Source: Halobacteriales archaeon QS_9_67_15 (lineage in GTDB: Archaea > Halobacteriota > Halobacteria > Halobacteriales > Haloarculaceae). Taken from it: a stretch of DNA of 12,509 bases. Location: assembly GCA_003023165.1 (NCBI GenBank), contig PXSD01000120.1:1-12509 (forward strand), read 5' to 3'. Shown here piece by piece: positions 1 through 7,255 of this stretch (its first letter is position 1; each line of letters opens with the position of its first letter). Under the pieces are notes generated by a model. It saw nothing but the letters and a program-made list of their open reading frames with translations. It was not told the origin of the DNA and did not search any database. The position numbers and the translations under genes were made by a program.

Positions 1-851
1 TCCCGGTCGTCCAGCTGACGCCACGCGACCGGCGCCAGGCCGTCCGGGCGCGTCTGGGTCGGGCCAAACGTGCCCTCACGCTGACGGCCCTCGGCGGGCT
101 CGGCCTCGCGCTCGTCTCGCTGGTGTTCCTCGTGACATCCTCGCCCGGGCTCGGTCTCGTTCCGGGTTCGAGGCCGCTTCTGGCCGCGCTCTCGTCGGCC
201 TTCGTCGTCGGTCCACTCCTCGCCGTCGGTGCCGTGGCGATGCTCGGGGCGGGGGTCGCCGTCGGGACCCGACAGGTCACCCGGCAGTTCGGCGAGACGA
301 AGACTCGCACCGTCGCAGCGGCGATCGCCGGCTTCGGCTATCTCGTCGTCCTCCTGTTCGGCGTCGTTCCGCAGCTGGCCGGACTGCTCCTTGTCAGTCC
401 GATCGGTTTCGCCGTGGTCGTGTTGCTCGCACCGATCGGAGTCCTCGTCGTCGTCGGACTCGCACTCGTCGCCGTCCGCGTCGACCTGTTCCCGGACGAC
501 GCGGGCGGGCCGGCGCTGGCCGCGACAGGACTCGTCGTCGCGGCAGTCGGTGCCGACTCCACCGGGCTCCCCGTACCGCTGGTGTTCGCCTGTGTCGCCG
601 GCGCGCTCGTCGCCTGGGACACCGGTTCGTTCGGCCTCGGGCTCACGGCGGAACTCGGACATCGCCCGGCGACCAGGCGGCTCGAACTCTACCACGGCGT
701 CTTCGCCGTCGGTATCGGTGCGGTGGCGGTCCTGGCCGCGACCGGGCTGTACGCACTTCGGAGGACGGCACTGGGACCCGCCGGGAACGTCGCGGCGATG
801 ACCGCCGCGGTCGTGGGCGCACTCCTGCTCGGTGTGCTCTTGCGCGGGTAG
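1..851 (+). CDS. Multi-pass membrane protein, probable DUF7519 family (5' end outside window)
   Basis: The frame is open from the first complete codon (position 3) to a TAG at 849-851. The gene therefore starts upstream, and an internal GTG at 123 is not the real start because it lies inside the first hydrophobic segment. A short basic N-terminal stretch (visible residues 7-25) is followed by about seven or eight hydrophobic helices rich in Ala, Val, Leu and Gly, separated by short charged loops. Before the last helices is a segment resembling what I recall of DUF7519: WDTGSFGLGLTAELG followed by TRRLELYHG. No catalytic motif is visible, so its molecular role is unknown. The MoxR ATPase gene follows after 39 bases on the same strand. 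In haloarchaea such membrane proteins often accompany MoxR and DUF58 genes, which suggests a shared operon acting at the membrane. The membrane-protein call is firm; the DUF7519 name is from memory of the family pattern. Confidence 0.75.
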   Translation, partial: PVVQLTPRDRRQAVRARLGRAKRALTLTALGGLGLALVSLVFLVTSSPGLGLVPGSRPLLAALSSAFVVGPLLAVGAVAMLGAGVAVGTRQVTRQFGETKTRTVAAAIAGFGYLVVLLFGVVPQLAGLLLVSPIGFAVVVLLAPIGVLVVVGLALVAVRVDLFPDDAGGPALAATGLVVAAVGADSTGLPVPLVFACVAGALVAWDTGSFGLGLTAELGHRPATRRLELYHGVFAVGIGAVAVLAATGLYALRRTALGPAGNVAAMTAAVVGALLLGVLLRG

Positions 852-890
852 GGGGACTCGAACCCGTACGCAGAGGGAACGCATAGATTC

Positions 891-2183
891 ATGTCGGAGG
901 AGTCACAGGCAACTGGCATGGCCGACCAGGCAGAGCTGACCGTCGACGAGGCGACCGAGGTGTGTCTCGACGTGGTCGAGCGGTGCGAGGAGGCGGTCGT
1001 CGTCGACCGGTCGGTGCTGTTCGAGACGCTCTCGGCGGTCGTCGCCCGCGGACATGTCCTCGTGGAGGACGTGCCAGGCACCGGGAAGACGGTGCTCGCG
1101 CGAGTGCTCGCCGAGTCGCTGGGACTGGGGTTCACGAGAGTCCAGTTCACGCCGGACCTGCTCCCCGCGGACGTGACGGGCTCGAACGTTTACAACGAAC
1201 ACGAACGGGCCTTCGAGTTCGCCGAAGGCCCGGTGTTCACGAACCTCGTGCTCGCGGACGAGATCAACCGCGCGCCGCCGAAGACACAGGCGGCGCTGCT
1301 CGAATCGATGGAGGAAGGACAGGTGAGCGTCGACGGGACGACCCACGACCTGCCCGAGCCGTTCGTCGTCATCGCGACGCAGAACCCCGTCGAACAGGAG
1401 GGCACGTTTCGGCTCCCCGAGGCCCAGCGCGACCGGTTCTCGGTGAAGACGGCGATGGGGTATCCCGACGTGGACGGCGAGATGGGACTGCTCGACCGCC
1501 GGGCGGACCGCAGGTCGCTCGCGCCGAGCGTCGACCCGGTCGTCGGACCGGAGACGGTGCTCGCGCTCCAGGACCTGGCAGAGGACGTTCGCGTCGACGA
1601 CAAGGTGCGGCGGTACATCATCGACATCGCGAGAGAGACGCGGGCGGACGGCCGGACGGAGACCGGTGTCTCCCCGCGCGGCGTCCAGCGGGTGTTCGAG
1701 GCCGTCCGTGCGGGGGCGGTGATCGCCGGTCGCGAGTACGCGACGCCGGACGACGTGAAACGGCTCGCGAGCGCGACGATGGCACACAGAGTCGTGTTGA
1801 CGACCGAGGCGACCGTCGAGGGTATCGACCCGGAGCAGGTGGTCTCGGACGCCCTCGCTGCGGTCGACGTCCCCGCCGTCTCGCCCGACGCGCCGGACCC
1901 GGACGGACGCGGCGGCGGGTCCGACGAGACACAGCAGACCGACGGGTCCGCGGCCGCCCGGCGTGGCGGGCAGAGAGCGGGAGACCGGTCAGAAACCGGT
2001 CGGCCGGAGAACGGCCATCCGGAGCGTGAGGGGCGCTCCCGGCCCGACCGAGAGGCAGGCGACTCTCGGTCGAGTGCCGGAGAGCGGACGAACGGTGAGC
2101 GTCCCGCGAGCGAGCGCGGTTCGGACGAACCATCGCCGGAGGGACCGCACCCGAACGACCAGCGGTCGGACGATTCCGCGTAA
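891..2183 (+). CDS. MoxR-family AAA+ ATPase
   Basis: This is a 430-residue MoxR-type AAA+ ATPase, a chaperone-like family thought to remodel or activate partner proteins, often with DUF58/VWA proteins at the membrane. Walker A is VPGTGKT (residues 61-67), preceded by GHVLVED. Walker B is LVLADEINRAPPKTQAALLE (119-138). Sensor 1 is IATQNP (161-166), the arginine-finger region is LPEAQRDRF (175-183), and the sensor 2 region is SPRGVQRVFE near residue 265. The AAA core and its helical lid end around residue 325. The last hundred or so residues are low-complexity (Gly, Arg, Glu, Asp, Ser, Pro) and probably disordered, which is longer than usual for MoxR. The chosen start is the ATG at 891; an ATG at 918 (MADQAELTVDE) is a credible alternative because conservation begins near there. 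No clear Shine-Dalgarno motif is present. The gene is probably co-transcribed with the membrane protein upstream. Confidence 0.93.
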   Translation: MSEESQATGMADQAELTVDEATEVCLDVVERCEEAVVVDRSVLFETLSAVVARGHVLVEDVPGTGKTVLARVLAESLGLGFTRVQFTPDLLPADVTGSNVYNEHERAFEFAEGPVFTNLVLADEINRAPPKTQAALLESMEEGQVSVDGTTHDLPEPFVVIATQNPVEQEGTFRLPEAQRDRFSVKTAMGYPDVDGEMGLLDRRADRRSLAPSVDPVVGPETVLALQDLAEDVRVDDKVRRYIIDIARETRADGRTETGVSPRGVQRVFEAVRAGAVIAGREYATPDDVKRLASATMAHRVVLTTEATVEGIDPEQVVSDALAAVDVPAVSPDAPDPDGRGGGSDETQQTDGSAAARRGGQRAGDRSETGRPENGHPEREGRSRPDREAGDSRSSAGERTNGERPASERGSDEPSPEGPHPNDQRSDDSA

Positions 2184-2190
2184 CCGACAG

Positions 2191-2200
2191 CGTTTTTCCC
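2191..2200 (+). promoter_or_regulatory. T-run between MoxR and Dna2 genes: weak terminator or leaderless promoter element
   Basis: A run of five T (2193-2197) sits in the 39-base gap after the MoxR gene. Oligo-T runs can terminate transcription in archaea. The run is also about 28 bases ahead of the GTG start at 2223, the distance expected for the promoter box of a leaderless transcript. The sequence does not decide between the two readings, and the run may be neither. Confidence 0.25.
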
Positions 2201-2222
2201 GCGCCGCACCCGACCATCGAGC

Positions 2223-3872
2223 GTGACACTCCGCGGCGTCGTCGTCGACGTGAGCGACCCGAAGACAGTCTCGACCCAGTACGGCGAGAGCGAACTGGTC
2301 GAAGTGACCCTCCGCCCGGACCGTGGCCGGGGGGAACCGACGACCGTGACGCTGTGGAACAAGTGGACCGAGACGGCCGAGTATCTCGAACCCGGGATGG
2401 AGCTGTCGGTCACCGACCCCGAGGAACGCGAGTACCGCGGCGAACAGCAGTTCTCCACGACGGGGGACTCGATGGTCGTCGTCGAACCGGACTTCCTCGT
2501 CGACGTGACCGACGTGCGCTCGTGGGTGCAGTGCCCGCGGATGTACTACCTCAACAAGATCGGCGGGGTCCCCAGCGCCTACCCGGTCGTCAAGGGGACT
2601 ATCGTCCACGAGGTGTTCGGTGACCTCCTCCGCGGCCGTGACCTCGACGAGTCCATCGACGAACGGGTCGAGGAGGCCGGCCTCGAACTCGGGCTGCTCG
2701 GACGGAGCGCGGGGGAAGTCCGCGAGGAGGTCCGCCGGAACGCTGCTGCCATCGAGGGATGGCTCCAGCAGGGAACACTCACCGACGAGGATAGGGCGGC
2801 TGATGCCGCCGACAACTCGGAGCGGGACTACGGTCCCGCGGAGAGCGAGTGGCGCTCGGAGATGACGCTCGTCAGCGAGACCTACGGGCTGAAAGGCCGG
2901 GCCGACGCCGTTCGGCGGGGGACGCCGGTCGAACTGAAGACGGGCAAGAACACCAAGCGTGAACCCCGGTTCCACGACAAAGTGCAGGCGACGTGTTACG
3001 CACTCATCCTCGGCGAGCGACGGGGCGACCCGCCGGACACCGGGACGCTTCTCTACACGAAGAACGCGGCCGTCGAGCGCACCGAGGAGAGCGGCGACCT
3101 CTCCCCGGCGAAGGAGTTCTCCATCGGGTCTGGCTTCCTGAAGTTCGTCCTCCGGTCACGGAACGCGCTGGCCGCGATGGAACACGACGCGAGCGTGCCG
3201 ACGGGCTACGAGGCCGACGCCAAGTGCGAATACTGCTTCGAGCAGGACACCTGTATGGCCGTCTCGGGCCGACTGGGACAGGAGTCGAAGGCCGGTCAGG
3301 TCGGGTCGCCGGTCCCGGAGGAGGAACGGGAGTACTTCGACCGCGTCTACCAGTCGATCGAACGCGAACGCCGAGCGGTCCACCGCGAGTACGCGAAGCT
3401 CTGGGAGCAGACGCCCGAAGAGCGCGCCGACGACGACCGGGCGCTCGTCGAGCTCGAACCGACGGAGCGGCGGGAACTCGACGGCGGGACCTGGGAACTG
3501 CGGGCCCACGGGACCGGCGCCGTCTCGAAGATCCGCGAGGGGGACCTCGTCCTCGCGAGCGACGGCGACCCGATCCGCGGCGAGGCGGAACTCGCTCGTG
3601 TCGAGCGGCTGGGCGGTGACGAAGACGACGGCAACCAGCCGGAGATCGTCGTCACTGCCGACGAACCGGTCGAGCTGCGGCGTATCGACGTCTACCCCTC
3701 GGAGATATCGGCCGACCGGATGCTTACGGCGCTCCACGACGCCGTGCTGACGCAGTCGCCCGCGGAGAAAGACGTCCTCTTCGGCAGACGAGAACCGGAG
3801 TTCGAGGCGGACGTGGCGCGGAGCGCCACGCAACAGTCGAGCGGGGAGGGAACCGCTCGCCGTCGGCTGTGA
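2223..3872 (+). CDS. Dna2-like nuclease-helicase, N-terminal part (Fe-S PD-(D/E)XK nuclease), frameshifted
   Basis: This is the first 549 residues of a Dna2-like DNA repair/replication enzyme. Residues 1-90 look like an OB-fold DNA-binding domain. From about 95 to 345 lies a Cas4/Dna2-type nuclease: first cluster Cys in QCPRMYYLNK (Cys104), GTIVHEVFGD helix with His129, GLKGRADAV (Asp228), VELKTGK (Glu237, Lys239), the Gln-containing helix KVQATCYALI (Gln255), and the other cluster cysteines in CEYCFEQDTC (335, 338, 344). These are the residues of an Fe-S nuclease that trims 5' or 3' flaps or single-stranded ends. A second domain (380-530) leads to the helicase. The frame ends at a TGA (3870-3872) after about 11 non-homologous-looking residues. 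The continuation lies in the next frame, so about 927 residues would result if the shift at 3843-3850 were absent. The start is the GTG at 2223; there is no Shine-Dalgarno motif. A standalone nuclease is possible, but a broken Dna2 is more likely. Confidence 0.85.
   Translation: MTLRGVVVDVSDPKTVSTQYGESELVEVTLRPDRGRGEPTTVTLWNKWTETAEYLEPGMELSVTDPEEREYRGEQQFSTTGDSMVVVEPDFLVDVTDVRSWVQCPRMYYLNKIGGVPSAYPVVKGTIVHEVFGDLLRGRDLDESIDERVEEAGLELGLLGRSAGEVREEVRRNAAAIEGWLQQGTLTDEDRAADAADNSERDYGPAESEWRSEMTLVSETYGLKGRADAVRRGTPVELKTGKNTKREPRFHDKVQATCYALILGERRGDPPDTGTLLYTKNAAVERTEESGDLSPAKEFSIGSGFLKFVLRSRNALAAMEHDASVPTGYEADAKCEYCFEQDTCMAVSGRLGQESKAGQVGSPVPEEEREYFDRVYQSIERERRAVHREYAKLWEQTPEERADDDRALVELEPTERRELDGGTWELRAHGTGAVSKIREGDLVLASDGDPIRGEAELARVERLGGDEDDGNQPEIVVTADEPVELRRIDVYPSEISADRMLTALHDAVLTQSPAEKDVLFGRREPEFEADVARSATQQSSGEGTARRRL
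3843..3850 (+). other. Frameshift site (GGGGAGGG) splitting the Dna2-like gene
   Basis: The nuclease frame and the helicase frame differ by +1, and they meet in this G-rich run. Removing one G from the second G-run (3848-3850) joins TQQSSGEEPLAVGCDDCALV directly to the Walker A region and gives one continuous reading frame. Homopolymers are common places for both real indel mutations and sequencing errors. Confidence 0.8.
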
Positions 3873-5007
3873 CGACTGCGCGCTGGTCCACGGGCCGCCC
3901 GGCACCGGCAAGACGTACACACTGGCACACGTCGTGCAAGCGCTGGTCGACCGCGGCGAGCGCGTCCTGCTCTCGGCGTTCACGAACCGCGCAGTCGACA
4001 ACGCGCTCGAGGCGCTCGTCGAACAGGGATTCGACGACGTCGTCCGCGTCGGCACCGAGAGCGGCGTTCGCGACGACATGCAGGAGTATCGGCTCGAACG
4101 AGCCGGTGACCCGGACGAGCGGGTCGCCGAACTCAGGGGCGCGCGGGTCGTCGCGGCGACGACCGCGACCTGCGGCTCTCGGCTCATGCGCGAACAGGAG
4201 TTCGACGTGGCAGTCGTCGACGAAGCCGGCCAGCTCACCGAACCCGGGACCCTCGCGGCGACGAATCTCGCCGACCGGTTCGTCCTCGTCGGAGACCACC
4301 AGCAGCTCCCGCCGGTCGTCCGGGCCGACGAAGCCGACGTCACGGACGACGCCGGGGCCGGAAACGAGGACTCGCCCCCGCCCGGTGCCAGCCTCTCTCG
4401 CTCGCTATTTCAACGGCTCATCGAACGCTATCCAGACGCCTCCGTGATGCTGAACCGGCAGTATCGCATGGCCCAGCGCATACAGGCGTTCGCCGCCCGC
4501 GAGTTCTACGACGGCGAACTCAGGCCGGCCACGGGCGAGGTCGCGGCCCAGCACCCCCGCGACCTCCCCGAGGTCGACGTGGACGCGCTCCCGGCACACC
4601 TGGAGGACCAGGTGGCGTTCGTCGACCCCGACGGCCACGCCGACGGGAACACGAACCCGACCGAGGCGGCGACCGTCGCCGAGACGGTGCAGGCCTACCG
4701 CGACGCTGGCGTCGACCCGTCCGATATCGGCGTTATCGCGCCCTTCCGGGCACAGGTCGCCGAGATCGGCAAGCGCGTCCCCGACAACGTCACCGTCGAC
4801 ACCGTCGACCGCTTCCAGGGGTCGAGCAAGGAGGTCATCGTCATCTCCTTCGTCGCGACCGGGACGCTGGACAGCCCGATCTTCGAGGACTACCGGCGCG
4901 TGAACGTCGCCCTCACCCGCGCGAAGAAGGCGCTCGTGCTCGTCGGCGACGCCGAGGCGCTGGGAACCGACGAGACCTACGGCCGGATGGTCGAGTGGGC
5001 TCGGTGA
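3851..5007 (+). CDS. Dna2-like nuclease-helicase, C-terminal part (SF1B helicase), frameshifted
   Basis: This is the helicase half of the gene that begins at 2223, shown from the point where its frame takes over. It has all motifs of a superfamily 1B (Upf1/Dna2-like) helicase in order: Walker A HGPPGTGKT (codons 3889-3915), motif Ia SAFTNRAVDNAL, Ic VVAATTATCGS, motif II VVDEAGQL, motif III VGDHQQLPPV, motif IV MLNRQYRM, motif V VDTVDRFQGS and motif VI RRVNVALTRAKKALVL. It would translocate 5'-3' on single-stranded DNA and feed the nuclease domain. The first usual start codon in this frame is the GTG at 3934, which lies after Walker A. Between the preceding in-frame stop (3748-3750) and Walker A there is no ATG, GTG or TTG. 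An independently started protein would therefore lack ATP binding. This argues for a pseudogene, a sequencing error or translational frameshifting rather than two working genes. Confidence 0.85.
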
Positions 5008-5121
5008 CCGTCGAATCCGAGAGCCGACACACGACGCCGTGATTCTCTGACGTCTACTTTCGCTGTGTGGCTATCGTTTATTACCAGTGTCTCACCGCTT
5101 CACTTTCACCGTGTAGCCGAG

Positions 5122-5129
5122 TTTTATAT
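5122..5129 (+). promoter_or_regulatory. Possible TATA box (TTTTATAT)
   Basis: This AT-rich octamer in otherwise GC-rich DNA resembles a haloarchaeal TATA element and would place transcription start near 5153. That would leave an unusually long leader before either candidate start (5260 or 5437) of the lipoprotein gene. Confidence 0.3.
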
Positions 5130-5374
5130 CTGGATACGGACGGTTTCACTTCCGGTCCGCGGCGGAGACGTATGACCAGTGAGCCTCGCTCTCCTTCCAC
5201 TCCGTGGCGAAGGGTACTGTGTAGTTGAAGGAGTTTGAGAAGTGAGCGGGTCGTAACGAATGGGACTCATGACACTCCCAAACCTGCTCGGAGAAACGTT
5301 TGATGCGGACAGTCAAGACGTTCGGGAGAACGAGCGGGGTCGTGTTTATCCTTCGCTCGCTGACACAATGCCAC

Positions 5375-5384
5375 TAACTAAATA
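5375..5384 (+). promoter_or_regulatory. Possible TATA-like promoter element of the small lipoprotein gene
   Basis: TAACTAAATA would give a start of transcription near 5405-5410, leaving roughly 30 bases of leader before the ATG at 5437. This fits the start that puts the Tat signal at the N-terminus. It is supported by spacing and base composition only. Confidence 0.3.
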
Positions 5385-5436
5385 CGACCGAGATGGACGG
5401 CCAAAGAGTTTTGTTCTGACAGTTTCACTTCATGAT

Positions 5437-5874
5437 ATGATGTTGAATAGACGGGCATTTCTTCAATATAACGGTGTTATTGGAAGTGTTGGACTCGCTG
5501 GCTGTAACACAGGGAACGGCCGAGTGAAGGGATTAGCACGCATTGAGTTAGCAAATTATGATACGACTGAGCATAAAATATCCGTGAAACTATCAAGGGT
5601 CTCGGACGAGATAATGATAGAAAAAACTATTACTCTGGCCGCCGCGTCGAAACGGACAGACGGGGAACAGTCACCAACCCCGACCAGCAGGTGGCTATCT
5701 GATTTCCCCGAAAAGACCGGTAAGTTCCGGTTAGAGTGGTCAATTGATAGTGGAGATCAAGAGACGTTCCGGACAGAGAGTATACAGGGTTGTCAGTTAA
5801 TTCGATTAGAAATTGGTAGTGATGGCGAAGTTTCTGTGAGTATGGTAGCGTCAGTAGACTGCTACGGCGCGTAA
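5437..5874 (+). CDS. Small Tat-exported lipoprotein, unknown function
   Basis: The predicted protein has 145 residues when started at the ATG of 5437; a second ATG follows at once (5440), and an upstream ATG at 5260 would give 204 residues. I prefer 5437 because it puts a twin-arginine lipoprotein signal at the N-terminus: NRRAFL, a hydrophobic stretch, then the lipobox LAGC, followed by a low-complexity linker. The mature part (RIELANYDTTEHKISVKLSR and onward) alternates hydrophobic and polar residues like a beta-sandwich. It resembles the loose pattern of short haloarchaeal lipoproteins whose Ig-like domain ends near a DCY-type motif (here VDCYGA). It would be anchored outside the membrane. 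GC is clearly lower than in neighbours (22 of 60 bases in 5401-5460 are G or C), which points to foreign origin. No function can be assigned. Confidence 0.7.
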   Translation: MMLNRRAFLQYNGVIGSVGLAGCNTGNGRVKGLARIELANYDTTEHKISVKLSRVSDEIMIEKTITLAAASKRTDGEQSPTPTSRWLSDFPEKTGKFRLEWSIDSGDQETFRTESIQGCQLIRLEIGSDGEVSVSMVASVDCYGA

Positions 5875-5878
5875 CCGC

Positions 5879-5893
5879 GTCCGCGGCGCGGAC
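5879..5893. repeat. GC-rich palindrome after the lipoprotein gene
   Basis: GTCCGCG and CGCGGAC flank a single G (5879-5893), five bases after the TAA. A second short inverted repeat, GTAGGC (5899-5904) with GCCTAC (5920-5925), follows before the LarA-like start codon. They could be a weak terminator or an operator, but there is no T-run and chance is possible in such GC-rich DNA. Confidence 0.3.
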
Positions 5894-5933
5894 GACCGGT
5901 AGGCTCTCGGTAGCGGACCGCCTACACCCGCCC

Positions 5934-7109
5934 GTGCCAGTCGAACTCCCGCTGGGCGAGGAGACCGTCTCCGTCTCGTTGCCCGACTGTGACGTGACGG
6001 TATGTCGGCCGCCGGGTGGTGACCAGGTCGACGTGCGCACGGCGGCGGAGTCGGCGGTCGCCGACCCGCACGGCCCGCGACTCGCTCGCCGCGTCGACCC
6101 CGACGACACCGTCGGGGTCGTCGTGACGGACGTGACACGCGCCACGCCCGACGACGTCCTGCTCGACGTCTTGCTCGACGAACTCCGGTCGGCCGGCGTC
6201 GCCCGCGAACAGGTGACGGTGATCCTCGGACTCGGACTGCATCGGCCGATGGACGACGGCGAGATCGCGGACGCGCTGGGCGACCACGCGGACCTCGCGC
6301 GGAATCACGACCCCGACGCGGCCGTCGAGGCGGGGACGGTCGAGGGCACGCCGATCGAACTCAACGAGACGCTCGCGAAGACGGACACGATCATCGCGAC
6401 GGGGATGGTCGAACCGCACCAGTACGCCGGCTTCTCGGGGGGCGCGAAGACGGTCGTGATCGGCGCGGGCGGCGCGTCGCAGATCGGCTACTCCCACGGC
6501 CCGGAGATGCTCGCACGCGACGGCGTTCGTCTGGGTCGAGTCGAAGACAACCCGTTTCGCGAGTTCATCGACGAGGCCGGCGACCTGGTCGGCGTCGAGT
6601 TCTCGCTGAACGTCACCCACGGTCCGAGCGGGATCCTCGGCGCGGCGGCGGGCGACCCGCGGTCTGTCGTCCGGGGCCTCGTCGATACGGCTCGGGACGT
6701 ACTCGCGACGCCAGACGCGAACCTCTACCAGACGACGCGCGCGGCGACGTACGTCGCGCTCGGCGCGCACGACCCCCTCAGTGACGGCGGTCGAATCGTC
6801 CTTCCCGCGACGCTCCCGCACGGCGCGGGGGAAGGGACCGGAGAGCAACGGTTCTACGAGCGACTCTCGACGGCCGAGAGCGCCGACACGCTCTACGAGA
6901 GGATGCGCCAGGGGTACGACCCCGGCGCACAGCGCGCGTTCGTCGTCGCTCGCGTCCTGCGAGACTACGACGTCTACGTCACGAACAGCCAGCACCCCGA
7001 GGTCGTCGAGGACTGTCTGATGCACGCTCGCGAGTCGGTCGAGGACGCGGTGGAGGCGGACAGTGACGTGCTGGTCGTCCCCGACGCGCTCGACACGCTG
7101 CTGGTCTGA
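5934..7109 (+). CDS. LarA-like nickel-pincer racemase/epimerase homologue (DUF2088)
   Basis: This 391-residue protein belongs to the lactate racemase LarA family, which racemises or epimerises 2-hydroxy acids using a nickel-pincer nucleotide bound to a lysine. Compared with the Lactobacillus enzyme (Asp72, Arg75, His108, His174, Lys184, His200), the equivalents are visible with matching spacing: DVTR (Asp66, Arg69), GLHRP (His103), EPHQYAGFSGGAK (His162, Lys172) and YSHGPEM (His188). The later Gln295/Lys298 pair corresponds to NLYQTTR, with Gln266 but Arg269 in place of Lys. The usual GGYP motif just before it is also absent. This suggests a LarA homologue with a substrate other than lactate. 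The GTG at 5934 fits the family N-terminus (PVELPLGEETVSVSLP). The protein is cytoplasmic, with no signal sequence. No LarB, LarC or LarE cofactor-synthesis gene is in the window, so the cofactor must be made from elsewhere in the genome. Confidence 0.88.
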   Translation: MPVELPLGEETVSVSLPDCDVTVCRPPGGDQVDVRTAAESAVADPHGPRLARRVDPDDTVGVVVTDVTRATPDDVLLDVLLDELRSAGVAREQVTVILGLGLHRPMDDGEIADALGDHADLARNHDPDAAVEAGTVEGTPIELNETLAKTDTIIATGMVEPHQYAGFSGGAKTVVIGAGGASQIGYSHGPEMLARDGVRLGRVEDNPFREFIDEAGDLVGVEFSLNVTHGPSGILGAAAGDPRSVVRGLVDTARDVLATPDANLYQTTRAATYVALGAHDPLSDGGRIVLPATLPHGAGEGTGEQRFYERLSTAESADTLYERMRQGYDPGAQRAFVVARVLRDYDVYVTNSQHPEVVEDCLMHARESVEDAVEADSDVLVVPDALDTLLV

Positions 7110-7149
7110 GCGGGGCGCGACCGCGGCCACTCGTGGTCGAATTTTGAAC

Positions 7150-7212
7150 GGAGTTCGGACGGACCTCGAACGCGGTCCGAAGGGAGTTTGCGGACCCTCC
7201 GACCGGAGTTTG
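7150..7212 (+). promoter_or_regulatory. Three GGAGTTYG boxes upstream of the spondin lipoprotein gene
   Basis: GGAGTTCG (7150-7157), GGAGTTTG (7183-7190) and GGAGTTTG (7205-7212) lie in one orientation, 33 and 22 bases apart, about three and two helical turns. The last one runs into the AT-rich TTTGAAAA (7209-7216), a possible promoter box that would put transcription start near 7240, shortly before the ATG at 7256. They may be binding sites for a regulator. Confidence 0.4.
7154..7181. repeat. Inverted repeat TTCGGAC / GTCCGAA after the LarA-like gene
   Basis: Seven-base perfect arms at 7154-7160 and 7175-7181 enclose a 14-base loop in the gap between the LarA-like and spondin genes. It could be an operator or a transcript hairpin. 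No T-run follows directly, so it is not a convincing terminator. Confidence 0.35.
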
Positions 7213-7255
7213 AAAATCGCTTAACAGGGTTCCTGTCGCTGGCACGCCTGTCGCA

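Larger units (their letters stand above)
5008..5436. other. Lower-GC stretch without a confident gene
   Basis: Between the helicase gene and the small lipoprotein, GC content falls well below that of the flanks. It holds a TATA-like TTTTATAT (5122-5129) and a second AT-rich box (TAACTAAATA, 5375-5384). The lipoprotein frame stays open back to an ATG at 5260, but the 59 residues it would add resemble nothing I recognise and would precede a proper signal peptide. GTTTCACTT occurs at 5144-5152 and 5422-5430. No tRNA, inverted terminal repeats or transposase remnants were recognised. Confidence 0.5.

Noticed and set aside
1190..2458. 422-residue - strand open frame across the MoxR/Dna2 boundary
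   Set aside because: It overlaps two well-supported + strand genes, and its translation is rich in Ser, Arg and Thr without domain features.
3843..3850. Programmed ribosomal frameshifting at the Dna2 break as the main explanation
   Set aside because: The G-rich run is slippery, but I see no stimulatory structure and know of no family precedent. An indel mutation or sequencing error is simpler, so I keep it only as an alternative.
3156..4343. 395-residue - strand open frame over the Dna2 frameshift
   Set aside because: It spans the frameshift on the opposite strand, but the + strand motifs on both sides of the break are those of a Dna2-like enzyme.
5008..5259. Possible insertion sequence remnant or tRNA in the low-GC gap
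   Set aside because: No terminal inverted repeats, target duplications, transposase fragments or cloverleaf-capable sequence were found by eye.
5922..7130. 402-residue - strand open frame opposite the LarA-like gene
   Set aside because: A mirror frame produced by codon bias; the LarA catalytic residues with exact spacing are on the + strand.
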